Position numbers and translations under genes: made by a program. The notes under the pieces were generated by a model, which had not been told where the DNA came from, did not search any database, and worked only from the letters and a program-made list of their open reading frames with translations. From positions 1 to 32,865 of IMG/VR virus record IMGVR_UViG_3300044712_002711: a stretch of DNA of 32,865 nucleotides; one strand, 5' to 3'. The stretch is from a virus. Positions 23,144 to 31,049 of this stretch are shown here, piece after piece; within the stretch, counting starts at the first letter, position 1, and each line of letters starts with the position of its first letter.

Positions 23144-25111
23144 TTATTCCTGAACTACAGGCACAAGTGAGCATCTACAATTAGGATGAACTGGCGGTGC
23201 ATCACCACCATTTTTAAAATGATCTTCTAAACCGATCGCCCCCTGATCCTCATTTTCGGCACATTCGGGATCAACTCGATCATCACCAGCCGTTAACCAA
23301 CGTTTCATTTTTACTACGCCACTTTGGCGATAACCTTCCAGGCTACCTTGTGCATAAGAGGCAATAGTTTCGGTTCTAGCGATACGTTCTGCTCGATAAT
23401 CAGCTTGTAAATCAAAGAACGATGAAATACTACCGGCCATATCATTGATGCTTAATCCCTGGTCGATGCCGTCGTATAAAATACCCCTGATTTCTTCTTT
23501 GAGTGTTTCAACCATCCAAGTAGCTTTTTTGAGGGCGTTTTTACTGATCCACTCCAAAGCTCTTGGGTGTTTAAGATCAAATGAAATATCAACATTGACT
23601 TGTTGAATCGCTTCGGTCCCCGCCATTAGTAACGCATCTTGATATAGACTTTCATTTGCATTTTTAAAATCTACTTGCCACTTGCTTTCAATCTCGCGGA
23701 AAATAACAGCTAGAATTTCTTTGTTTAAATCTTTGGTGAATGATTTATCACCCTTGAGTCGTTTAATAATCTCATTCTTTCGACTTAGTATGATGTGTTT
23801 ATATACAGTCTTTTGTTCAATAATCTTATTTCTGAGATATCTTTGTCGTTTATTAACGCCTTTATGGCTAAACTCTTTTTTAACTGCTTTGTCTTGTTGA
23901 CTGTCAGCCGACACTGCTGGCTCTGATGAATAAGTGATGGGGACCATGTTTAGTGGTATATACGGAACCTCGCCACCCTCGACCGGCTCCTTGCCTTCCA
24001 TTTCTCGAACTTCATTGATGGTATAGTAACCATTCTTTAAACCAGCTTCTTTGACTTTTAGATCAAGTTCGACGTTATCCGGCACAGGATCAACAAAGGT
24101 AAAGCGCCAGTTGTCTTGATTTAAGCCTTTAAATAATGGCAAGTAAAACTCATTAAGTTTTTCGACAATTAATCTAACCATTGGGCGGATACGATATTTA
24201 GCAAAAATATATTCGCTAGCTTCTGCATTGGCACGGTTAACATCTTCAACAATTCCCAGGATAACTTTTGGTACTCTAAATAAAGCTAAGATCTCATCCC
24301 TACTAAACCGTCGAGATTCTAAGAAATCCATGTCTTTTTGAGACATACTGATAGGATTAAACTTTAAACCAGATTCAAGAATAGCTAGTTTGTGTGCATT
24401 ATCTAAACCTTGGTATTTTGATTCCCACTGAGCCTTTAATCTAGCGTGTTGCTCTGGGGTTAAAGCTTTATCTGTTTCTAATGTTGCCGAGGGCATTGCT
24501 GAGTTATAGAAAAAGTTCTTATTCCAAGTAGCTGCAAACTCATCAGTATCAATAGCGACGGCCGCGGCTGCTACGGTCCCGATTCCTCGATATAAGCTTT
24601 GTGGATTAAATGTTTTATGGGGAATTACTTCATCAGTTTCAAGCCTTTTGATACCGTTATCAGTTAACAGTTCATAGTGAGTTATTAAACCAGTGCTGTC
24701 ATTTTTAGCCGTTAGCTTACTCGGGTTGAGCGGCCAAATTTCTAGGGGTCTACTACCTGATTCATTTTTAATCACTAACCAGGGTGCGTTACCGTCTAAC
24801 TCTAGGAGTGAAGCGGTGGAAAATAACAACTCATAACCAGATTGAAGAGGGTTAGCTTTTTGCAATGGTACTAGGGCTTCATGTTCTGGTACATCTTTCC
24901 AACCGTCTTTTGTTTTAGTCTGTAATTTAATTTGAGTGCTGGCAACGTTATCGCCAACGGCATTAATACAGGCATAAACCCAACCTTTATATGCGGTTAG
25001 CCTATTCTTTGAATAAATATCTGGGGCGTTTTGCCCGAATAACATGCTAAAAACTGAGTTGAGTGGGCCGGTTGTAGTAGACTTTTTTCTTAGAAAATTT
25101 AATATCGACAT
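23144..25111 (-). CDS. Portal protein fused to a MuF-type head morphogenesis domain
   Basis: 655 aa from the ATG at 25109-25111. Residues to about 400 are an HK97-family portal (YKGWVYACINAVGDNVAST near the N-terminus, SRRFSRDEILALFRVPKVIL and ANAEASEYIFAKYRIRPMV later). About 420-655 is a helical region ending in a MuF/minor-head domain: RAERIARTETIASYAQGSL and the terminal VHPNCRCSLVPV. The two are separate genes in most phages. The portal ring is the DNA channel; MuF domains are ejected or structural head proteins. There is no Shine-Dalgarno. The ATG lies 5 nt after the TACAAT of motif copy F. Confidence 0.9.
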   Translation of the reverse strand: MSILNFLRKKSTTTGPLNSVFSMLFGQNAPDIYSKNRLTAYKGWVYACINAVGDNVASTQIKLQTKTKDGWKDVPEHEALVPLQKANPLQSGYELLFSTASLLELDGNAPWLVIKNESGSRPLEIWPLNPSKLTAKNDSTGLITHYELLTDNGIKRLETDEVIPHKTFNPQSLYRGIGTVAAAAVAIDTDEFAATWNKNFFYNSAMPSATLETDKALTPEQHARLKAQWESKYQGLDNAHKLAILESGLKFNPISMSQKDMDFLESRRFSRDEILALFRVPKVILGIVEDVNRANAEASEYIFAKYRIRPMVRLIVEKLNEFYLPLFKGLNQDNWRFTFVDPVPDNVELDLKVKEAGLKNGYYTINEVREMEGKEPVEGGEVPYIPLNMVPITYSSEPAVSADSQQDKAVKKEFSHKGVNKRQRYLRNKIIEQKTVYKHIILSRKNEIIKRLKGDKSFTKDLNKEILAVIFREIESKWQVDFKNANESLYQDALLMAGTEAIQQVNVDISFDLKHPRALEWISKNALKKATWMVETLKEEIRGILYDGIDQGLSINDMAGSISSFFDLQADYRAERIARTETIASYAQGSLEGYRQSGVVKMKRWLTAGDDRVDPECAENEDQGAIGLEDHFKNGGDAPPVHPNCRCSLVPVVQE

Positions 25112-25116
25112 GACCA

Positions 25117-25148
25117 ATTGTATAGATCGGTTGTCGATTTCTTATATA
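25117..25148 (-). promoter_or_regulatory. Late promoter motif, copy F
   Basis: Minus strand: TATATAAG (25141-25148), 16-nt spacer, TATACAAT (25117-25124). It fills the 45-nt gap upstream of the portal gene, whose ATG starts 5 nt downstream. This is the copy closest to the terminase genes. Confidence 0.68.
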
Positions 25149-25156
25149 AAAATAGT

Positions 25157-25351
25157 TTAGGCTCTAAATGTAGCTCTAGGTCTATGCTGATAATAATTTT
25201 GTTTTGGCGGTGGTGTCCCACACTCATCAAATAAATCAAATAAGCAGTCTTGGGTACAATACCACTTTTTTCCAAATCTAACTGAAGAGTTAGGCCTAAC
25301 TATTTTTCTACGTTTACACTTTGGGTTGTCACATTTTCTCATATTTAGCAT
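25157..25351 (-). CDS. Small zinc-finger-like protein, 64 aa
   Basis: Two ATG codons are possible, 25351 and 25342; the second gives 61 aa. Four or five cysteines, CDNPKC and WYCTQDC, suggest a treble-clef or ribbon zinc site. The C-terminus is basic and aromatic (QNYYQHRPRATFRA). It overlaps the end of the 95-aa gene by 23 nt and directly precedes late promoter copy F. Small zinc proteins near terminase genes occasionally act in packaging, but I cannot assign a role. Confidence 0.6.
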   Translation of the reverse strand: MLNMRKCDNPKCKRRKIVRPNSSVRFGKKWYCTQDCLFDLFDECGTPPPKQNYYQHRPRATFRA

Positions 25352-25616
25352 CTAGTATTTGATGCACCTTTCTTTTCACCTTTGTTCTAGCATCAGCCAA
25401 TTGCTTGACATGACACATTGCATTGCCAATCTGCCAACGCTCAACACATGCTTCGGGAATATCTGACATTCTAATCACCCAAGTATGCTTTAACATCTTT
25501 TTAGCAGTTTTATTTTTAGCAACGTTTAACACTTTTGCATCAATTACCTTGGCACCATGCAAAAAGTAATATGCTGCTTCGTATGTGTTATCAATTGCCT
25601 TAGTTAATTTATTCAT
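25329..25616 (-). CDS. Hypothetical protein, 95 aa
   Basis: Not recognised. Basic, mostly helical protein (KAIDNTYEAAYYFLHGAK, ADARTKVKRKVHQILDAKY) with two Cys (EACVERW, AMCHVKQ). It starts 4 nt past the large terminase stop and has no clear Shine-Dalgarno, so coupling is likely. The basic character could fit nucleic-acid binding in packaging; this is a guess. Confidence 0.55.
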   Translation of the reverse strand: MNKLTKAIDNTYEAAYYFLHGAKVIDAKVLNVAKNKTAKKMLKHTWVIRMSDIPEACVERWQIGNAMCHVKQLADARTKVKRKVHQILDAKYEKM

Positions 25617-25620
25617 ATTT

Positions 25621-26985
25621 TTAAATCCAGGTTAGATTGAGCTCTAATTCTTTATGCACTTCAAAATACATACGCATCATCAAACAGTCTGCAAAGTCTG
25701 GCGACCTTCCTAAATGTTGTTTAATTTCATCTTTAGAGATAACCTTCATTTTTCCGTCTTTATCAACGTCCTTAGCTTTAATTTGCTCAAGTTCTTCAGT
25801 GATTAATTGCTGGTATAGTTCGTTATCATCGGTTTGAATGGCTATTTTGTGACCGGACACATAATCTGCTAACGTGTAATAACACTGTGAACGTAAGTTT
25901 AAATAATTAATTTTGTACTTATCTTCTTTTTCTCTTTCCTTTTGTTCTTCTGAAACTATGGGCGATGATCCACCTATAAAACCTTTGCATTGCCTGTGAT
26001 CAACTACACCGCCGCCGATACCGTCCTCATCTACTAGCTCATGACTCCTTGGAACCTTGTTTTTCTTAGAATGGTGATCTAATAGCAACTCGGTTTTATC
26101 GGTCCCCATTTTTGTTTCTGTCCCTATATAAGAAACCTTCAAACCTTCCCAATCCATAACTACGGTTTTATCACTGCCGAATCTGGCCACATCACATACA
26201 ATAAATTTGTCGTCACTATCATCAACTGTATTGGTAAACATGTCGCTAATATCATCAAATTTAAACAGTGCTAATGGGTCGTCTTCGTAATCCCAATTAC
26301 CAAACCATAGCCGTTCACGTAATACTTTATCTTTCAAATTCTTTAGAACATTTAAATATGACTCTGGGTTAAATGGGTTATCCTTGGCCAATGCTCTAAT
26401 AAATGCCAGATCGGACGTTAATAATCTCTTTTTCCAAGGGTTATAAAACTCAATTTTTAACCAGTTCTTTGTTGGGTTACAGGTCATCAGTAGTTTTGGC
26501 GTTAACCCAAATTCTTTAAGCTTGTAACGAATACGTGATAACAAAACATCTCGACATTTTTGTGTAATCTGCGATGCCTCATCAACAAACCCGCCGGTGT
26601 ATTCCATAGATCCAAGACGCTCATATTCCGGGTCCGATGGGTAATAATCAAGGTCAAGTAAATAAACCTCTGAATTGTTAATTACGAAATAATTATCTGT
26701 TCTATTAAATCGATAACCTTGGCCAGGTTTTAATCCGAATCGTTTAAGTACATCAAACAGTGTCAATAATGTTGATTTTTTAAGGTCCTGTAGGGTTTTA
26801 CGTCCGATAAACCATCTACTGCCAGGGTACTGTAAACACATTAAAACAATCCAAAAACAACCTAGTTGACTTTTTCCGCCCCCAGCACCACCACCAAAAA
26901 CAATTTGGATTGTGATTTTATCGAGTAAATATTGCAGCGCATCATTTTGTTTTTGAGTCAGCTGGCAGTTTATTGTTATCCCCAT
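25621..26985 (-). CDS. terL: Terminase large subunit
   Basis: 454 aa. ATPase: Walker A GGGAGGGKS (31-39), Walker B with FVDEAS (133-138), coupling motif MTCNPT (167-172). RuvC-like nuclease: Asp265 in FIVCDVARFGSDKT, acidic cluster at VDEDGIGGG (318-326) and Asp430 or Asp433 in PDFADCLMMRM. It pumps DNA into the prohead through the portal and cuts the concatemer. It overlaps the small subunit gene by 44 nt, and AAAGG precedes the ATG. Confidence 0.95.
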   Translation of the reverse strand: MGITINCQLTQKQNDALQYLLDKITIQIVFGGGAGGGKSQLGCFWIVLMCLQYPGSRWFIGRKTLQDLKKSTLLTLFDVLKRFGLKPGQGYRFNRTDNYFVINNSEVYLLDLDYYPSDPEYERLGSMEYTGGFVDEASQITQKCRDVLLSRIRYKLKEFGLTPKLLMTCNPTKNWLKIEFYNPWKKRLLTSDLAFIRALAKDNPFNPESYLNVLKNLKDKVLRERLWFGNWDYEDDPLALFKFDDISDMFTNTVDDSDDKFIVCDVARFGSDKTVVMDWEGLKVSYIGTETKMGTDKTELLLDHHSKKNKVPRSHELVDEDGIGGGVVDHRQCKGFIGGSSPIVSEEQKEREKEDKYKINYLNLRSQCYYTLADYVSGHKIAIQTDDNELYQQLITEELEQIKAKDVDKDGKMKVISKDEIKQHLGRSPDFADCLMMRMYFEVHKELELNLTWI

Positions 26986-27442
26986 CTGTTACCTTTGAGT
27001 TAATAATTTCAACTTTAATGGCCGTGATTTTTTCATCTGGGTTGTCTCTTTTAATCGCTTCAAAACCGTTCAATTCAAGTGCTTTGGTAGCTGCTAACAA
27101 TCTAACCATTCCTGACCTTGAGCCGCGTAGTAAAGTGCTTAGCGTTATAACCGCATCTGCGGCCAATGCCTCAATTTCTTTTTCTATTTTTTTATGTCGC
27201 TGCCGGCGATCCTCTAGTCTTAGTTTTCTCATGTGCTCATAAGCTTCATAACATGGGCCATTCTTCATAAAATAAAATCTGGCAGTCTGATACTCAATTT
27301 TTAAGTTAGCAGCGATATCTTGATAGCTGACATTATCTAAACGCATATCAACAGCTCGTTGCTTAATTTCATCGAGTGCCAAGTATGGGTCTAAAAAACC
27401 TAACTCTTTGTTGATATTTGTTGATGTTTGTTGATCGGTCAT
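26942..27442 (-). CDS. terS: Terminase small subunit
   Basis: 166 aa. An N-terminal helix-turn-helix (NVSYQDIAANLKIEYQTARFYF, about 38-59) fits DNA recognition. A long charged oligomerisation helix follows (KLRLEDRRQRHKKIEKEIEAL), then a C-terminal region ending in a Lys-rich tail. It recognises packaging sites and loads the large subunit, whose gene follows and overlaps. There is no strong Shine-Dalgarno. The ATG lies 5 nt after the stop of the 37-aa gene, so re-initiation is likely. Confidence 0.8.
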   Translation of the reverse strand: MTDQQTSTNINKELGFLDPYLALDEIKQRAVDMRLDNVSYQDIAANLKIEYQTARFYFMKNGPCYEAYEHMRKLRLEDRRQRHKKIEKEIEALAADAVITLSTLLRGSRSGMVRLLAATKALELNGFEAIKRDNPDEKITAIKVEIINSKVTDGDNNKLPADSKTK

Positions 27443-27447
27443 AGCAG

Positions 27448-27561
27448 CTACTTTTTAATTTTTTCTGTGTAATAAAAAACTTTCTTTTTACACTGAGGAC
27501 AGTAGCCATTTTTATGAACGTAATAATGGCGAAAAAGTGAGCAGATTCTAATTATTGTCAT
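27448..27561 (-). CDS. Tiny zinc-ribbon-like protein, 37 aa
   Basis: ATG at 27559-27561, stop at 27448-27450. The sequence contains CSLFRHYYVHKNGYCPQC, a possible Cys/His zinc site, and a Lys-rich end. AAAGGAA is well spaced before the ATG. It sits between the 77-aa membrane protein and the small terminase, and its translation may feed terminase initiation. Size makes it easy to miss. Confidence 0.55.
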   Translation of the reverse strand: MTIIRICSLFRHYYVHKNGYCPQCKKKVFYYTEKIKK

Positions 27562-27575
27562 ACGTCTTTATTCCT

Positions 27576-27809
27576 TTACTTCATCAACTCCTCTGCTGTT
27601 TTAACTGAATCTATCCACTTTAAGCATTGATCTTTAGTTAGTGCTTTGGTTCTGCATGTTGTATGAGAGTCATTTGTAAAACACTTTTGACAGGAATAAA
27701 TATCTGGTTCTGGCTTGGATTCTTGTGGTCTATCAACAAAATATAAAACTGTAAAAAATACCATCATAAAGAAAACAATCGGTGCAAATATTTGTAATAC
27801 ATCTTTCAT
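27576..27809 (-). CDS. Membrane-anchored Cys-rich small protein, 77 aa
   Basis: One N-terminal membrane segment (about 5-25, IFAPIVFFMMVFFTVLYFV), then a soluble domain with four Cys (SCQKCFTND, TTCRTKA, DQCLKW). The Cys may bind metal or form disulphides if the domain faces outward. AAAGGAG precedes the ATG. It overlaps the preceding gene by 4 nt. Superinfection exclusion or a lysis role would fit such a protein, but there is no direct sign of either. Confidence 0.6.
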   Translation of the reverse strand: MKDVLQIFAPIVFFMMVFFTVLYFVDRPQESKPEPDIYSCQKCFTNDSHTTCRTKALTKDQCLKWIDSVKTAEELMK

Positions 27810-28033
27810 CTTTTTAACTCCTTTGCTACTTCTTTATAAATTTGCTCTAACAAATCAAAGTCTGGCCGTTTGTAAGCCTTTAGGCTTGGTGCGCGATCCC
27901 AATTGATAAACACTGCCTTGAGTGAAAAACTAGGATTAACTAACAGAAATAAATACAAAACATTTTTAAGTAATAAATATTTATTTCTTTGTCTACTTAA
28001 TCGGTGTTGTTTAATAAGTTCTAGTTCTGTCAT
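27806..28033 (-). CDS. Hypothetical protein, 75 aa
   Basis: Not recognised. Basic N-terminus (LIKQHRLSRQRNKYLLLK), a hydrophobic stretch too short for a sure membrane anchor (VLYLFLLV) and a helical, charged C-terminus (LEQIYKEVAKELKR). AAAGG precedes the ATG. It overlaps the regulator gene upstream by 23 nt and the membrane protein gene downstream by 4 nt. Confidence 0.55.
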   Translation of the reverse strand: MTELELIKQHRLSRQRNKYLLLKNVLYLFLLVNPSFSLKAVFINWDRAPSLKAYKRPDFDLLEQIYKEVAKELKR

Positions 28034-28322
28034 GCAGCCTTTCTTCGATCCTCTTTCTAATTCGTAAAATAATTTGATGAATGGATTGCACGCTAACTTT
28101 AGGGGTAAGCTGCTGGGCTACTTCTTTCCGAGTGTAATCCTCGAGTAACATAACAACTTGTCGCTGCCGTTTTGTTAATAAAGATAAAATATATTGCACC
28201 TGCTCTTGTTCTAGGTATTCATCGGCTTGTGTTTTTTGATCGGGGATATCTCTACCACAATCAATCAGCTCGCTTAAAGATACCGATGTTACTTTAATGC
28301 TTACCGTGGACAGGTTGACCAT
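28011..28322 (-). CDS. Sigma-region-4-like transcription regulator
   Basis: 103 aa. Residues about 42-98 match a sigma-70 region 4 pattern: YILSLLTKRQRQVVMLLEDY, then a helix-turn-helix TRKEVAQQLTPKVSVQSIHQ and a basic recognition helix IILRIRKRIEERL. The N-terminal 40 residues are unlike sigma region 2. Size and place, a few small genes before terminase, match ArpU/RinA-type late activators that act with host polymerase. It is the best candidate to recognise the seven TATATAAG motif copies found only downstream. GGAGG precedes the ATG. Confidence 0.7.
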   Translation of the reverse strand: MVNLSTVSIKVTSVSLSELIDCGRDIPDQKTQADEYLEQEQVQYILSLLTKRQRQVVMLLEDYTRKEVAQQLTPKVSVQSIHQIILRIRKRIEERLHDRTRTY

Positions 28323-29703
28323 TTTGCCTCCAATAATTTTCTTGAATTTTGTTAAATTCTTTTAAGTCGTTTTGAGTTACTTCTTGCAGCTTATTGGTTT
28401 TGTGGTGATAAAGAATCGAAGACTTAGATCCATAGTGATGAATACAACTCATTTCAGTAAAAACACTTTTCTTTTTTAAAACATCCGTAGCCATCCAAGC
28501 TAACCAACTATCACCACACCAGTGCTTTAATTGGCTAGGAATAGGAAAGATCTTTTTAGCATCTTTGGTTTTCATCATGTAACAAGCGCCTCGTATATCG
28601 ATGTTTCCGGCTCTGTCTGCCTTTCCATATGGAGTCATACAGCCGCTATCGACTTGGAATGGTGAAGCTATAATCGTGTCCTTATTTTGAAGCTCATTAA
28701 TTAGTGGTACATCCCAATATTCAGAAAATAAAATGTCGTTATTAACGAAAGCAATATAATCGCCATGGGCTAACTCAACCCCTTTATTCCAATTAGCATT
28801 AACGAATTGTTGGGAATCATTAAATTTTAAAACTGTCGGTTTAAACTTCTTAAGAAAATCTCTAGTATCTGAATCACTTGAATCATCAATAACTATTAAT
28901 TCAAACTTGTGGTAGGTATTTTCAAGTAGGGAATTTATTGTTTCTTCTAAATATGAAACTTCGTTATAGCTTGGTAAAACTATCGATAACAATTTTGGAA
29001 TATTGACTCTTTGTTTTCTAAGAATCCAGTCCCATGATTCAACTAAGTATTTTTCAAAACCTAATTCTTCTCTGCGCCTTTTATAAGTGGCCACATCACC
29101 ATCAACACATTCCATGGCTCGATCATATGTTGCATCTTTTTTAGCTTTTCCAACAATCCAATGCAAATGTTCTACTACTGATTTTTTACATGAAACAAAA
29201 GCATTGCGCTGCATAGCCGTTTGAATTGTTTCCATGTCTGGCATGAGGTGAACATATTCGCTAGAGTAAATTGTATTTTTTTCATCGTATACACCGCCAT
29301 GTTTCTTAATGTATTCTCTACTAACTAAAAAATGTGACGCGTGGATGCCGGTATCAGAAATTGCGTAGCTATCCCAAACTCCAACTATTCCAATCTTTTT
29401 ATCAAAACAATTTAAAGCTTCGCTGTCCCAGCCTCTTTGAAAATCTAAATCGTCAGCACCACAAAAAACATAGGGTTCATGTGTTCTCTGAAATCCATAA
29501 TTTATGGCTGAAACGTAAGTATTAGGTTTAGTGTTAACTATGACTTGCTCTTTAATTTCTTTAGCTGCGTTGATCGACTCTCTATCTTCTGGCTCAACGA
29601 TAAAATAAATTTTATGTTTTGCCAAAGTATTTGAGTGAATATTATCGGCAACTTGTTTTAGTTTATATGCTCGTTTATAGGTTGGTATTAAAATTGCTAT
29701 CAT
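28294..29703 (-). CDS. Bifunctional glycosyltransferase, two family 2-like domains
   Basis: 469 aa. Domain 1 (1 to about 230): ILIPTYKRAYKLKQVADNI, and FCGADDLDFQRGWD as the DxD region. Domain 2 (about 236-469): LLSIVLPSYNEVSYLEETIN, FELIVIDDSSDSDTRDFL, and VNNDILFSEYWDVPL as its DxD region, ending with HHYGSK. Domain 2 is the more canonical GT-A fold. No membrane anchor. Two coupled transferases suggest synthesis or modification of a surface glycan, of host or virion. Its ATG overlaps the stop of the upstream membrane protein gene. Confidence 0.8.
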   Translation of the reverse strand: MIAILIPTYKRAYKLKQVADNIHSNTLAKHKIYFIVEPEDRESINAAKEIKEQVIVNTKPNTYVSAINYGFQRTHEPYVFCGADDLDFQRGWDSEALNCFDKKIGIVGVWDSYAISDTGIHASHFLVSREYIKKHGGVYDEKNTIYSSEYVHLMPDMETIQTAMQRNAFVSCKKSVVEHLHWIVGKAKKDATYDRAMECVDGDVATYKRRREELGFEKYLVESWDWILRKQRVNIPKLLSIVLPSYNEVSYLEETINSLLENTYHKFELIVIDDSSDSDTRDFLKKFKPTVLKFNDSQQFVNANWNKGVELAHGDYIAFVNNDILFSEYWDVPLINELQNKDTIIASPFQVDSGCMTPYGKADRAGNIDIRGACYMMKTKDAKKIFPIPSQLKHWCGDSWLAWMATDVLKKKSVFTEMSCIHHYGSKSSILYHHKTNKLQEVTQNDLKEFNKIQENYWRQNGQPVHGKH

Positions 29704-29888
29704 ATTTGACTCTTTCTAACAGTCATAAAAAATAAAAATAATCCTGAAATAAAACAACTCATTACTACCCCAAGCATTAAACCTTTTAAGAAAAAATCCA
29801 TGCTCGCTTCAACTGGTGTGTTAACTAAAAAAGTAATAGTGCCGTCTGTTAATGGTTGTGCTGATCCGGTCGCGTATAGTTGTGTCAT
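29700..29888 (-). CDS. Single-span membrane protein, 62 aa
   Basis: An outer N-terminal part (SAQPLTDGTITFLVNTPVEA) is followed by one membrane helix (about 34-56, GLMLGVVMSCFISGLFLFFM) and a basic end (TVRKSQI). The gene is wedged between two glycosyltransferase genes with ATGA overlaps on both sides, so it is probably translated with them and may hold them at the membrane. A holin role cannot be excluded. Confidence 0.6.
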   Translation of the reverse strand: MTQLYATGSAQPLTDGTITFLVNTPVEASMDFFLKGLMLGVVMSCFISGLFLFFMTVRKSQI

Positions 29889-30592
29889 GCTTTATAGTTG
29901 TGGCTGAACATAGACCAGTCACCGTCATTATTAATAATTGGGTTATCTAATCCTTTTCGCCAATCGATCAAAGAAGCGTCAGTTTCATAGCCTGCAAAAT
30001 ATGACGCCACTCTTTTTTTAATGTCATAAAACTTAGGTGATACATTTTCTCTTCGCACAGTCGTGTTATTCCAGCCAATATGATCAACTAAACTAGGAGA
30101 GGTAGCCCAGACATATTGTTTTTTGTGAAAGAAAAACATAGCTAATCGTTCATCATCAATCTGCAAATCAGATTTAACGTGGGTATCAGAAAAATATAGA
30201 AACTCTCTAACAGTCTGAACTGGTAAAACGTAAGCTTGAGCCATAAACCAGACTTTTAATTTGGCCCAATGAACGCCCCTATTTTTAGCTTCAAGAATAG
30301 AATCACTGTTTGAAAAAAATGTGATTGGTTGATCTGGAAGTAACTTTATTATTTTTTTAACTGCCGGAATGAAATTAGTACATGGCAAAATATCATCCTG
30401 TAAAATTAAGACGTGCGTATCTTCACCACTTTTAAAAGATTCTAAAGCTGCCCTGCACCCACTCCAACAATTTTTTTCGTTATCAATGACTTTAAAATCA
30501 ACGTATTCTTTAGTCGTTGTTAAAGCACTTTTTAAAGCCTCAACTGTTAAAAATCTTTTTGGATGATGCTGTATTCTTATTGCTAATTTCAT
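29885..30592 (-). CDS. Glycosyltransferase-like protein, 235 aa
   Basis: N-terminus MKLAIRIQHHPKRFLTVEAL, then VLILQDDILPC (about 82-92), an acidic motif at the DxD position, and QIDDERLAMFFFHKKQ and DHIGWNNTTVRREN further on. The QDD motif and the overall plan resemble GT-A glycosyltransferases, and the protein may be a distant relative of the 1180-1842 product (EDD motif). AGGAA precedes the ATG. It overlaps the genes on both sides by 4 nt. Confidence 0.6.
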   Translation of the reverse strand: MKLAIRIQHHPKRFLTVEALKSALTTTKEYVDFKVIDNEKNCWSGCRAALESFKSGEDTHVLILQDDILPCTNFIPAVKKIIKLLPDQPITFFSNSDSILEAKNRGVHWAKLKVWFMAQAYVLPVQTVREFLYFSDTHVKSDLQIDDERLAMFFFHKKQYVWATSPSLVDHIGWNNTTVRRENVSPKFYDIKKRVASYFAGYETDASLIDWRKGLDNPIINNDGDWSMFSHNYKA

Positions 30593-31047
30593 TTTTCTGT
30601 TCCTGGTTGCAATAAATTACCTGATTCAAAATGTTCAAAGATAGTTTGTTTCCCCATTACTACATAAGGTAAAAATATTTCTTCTAGTTTGACCATTTCG
30701 GTTTCTAATAAGGCTAACTGAGCATCAATCCAATCATAAATATTTTTCCAAGCAGTTCGTTTAGCCTGATCTTTTTCTTGAGCATTAAGTGGTTCTGGTT
30801 TCATCCAATCGTATTTTGGCTTTTTATTAAGATAAAAAATTCGCTCAACATTTTCGGTTTTAACCGGTAGCTTAATCGGCATTTGACCTTTAGGAGTGTT
30901 AATCAGGAACATAATTCCAATAGGTTCATTGTTTTTATAATCAATCATTATTTTTTCCGCACCTTTAGCCGATAGCAAACTTTGTATTTCACTGACTGAC
31001 CTGTTAATTGTCCAACCGCTAGTATAATTTTTTAGATTTTGCCTCAT
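30589..31047 (-). CDS. Conserved phage hypothetical protein, 152 aa
   Basis: N-terminal beta part with basic patches (QSLLSAKGAEKIMIDYKNNE, GIMFLINTPKGQMPIKLPVK) followed by a helical half (AKRTAWKNIYDWIDAQLALL, MVKLEEIFLPYVVM). I recognise the AWKNIxDWIDAQLALxE pattern from many phage genomes near replication genes, without a firm function. It starts 2 nt below the stop of a 32-aa gene. Confidence 0.6.
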   Translation of the reverse strand: MRQNLKNYTSGWTINRSVSEIQSLLSAKGAEKIMIDYKNNEPIGIMFLINTPKGQMPIKLPVKTENVERIFYLNKKPKYDWMKPEPLNAQEKDQAKRTAWKNIYDWIDAQLALLETEMVKLEEIFLPYVVMGKQTIFEHFESGNLLQPGTEK

Positions 31048-31049
31048 AT

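Noticed and set aside
26121-26145. TATATAAGAAAC on the plus strand inside the large terminase gene.
   Set aside because: Wrong orientation for late genes and no second element at the fixed distance.
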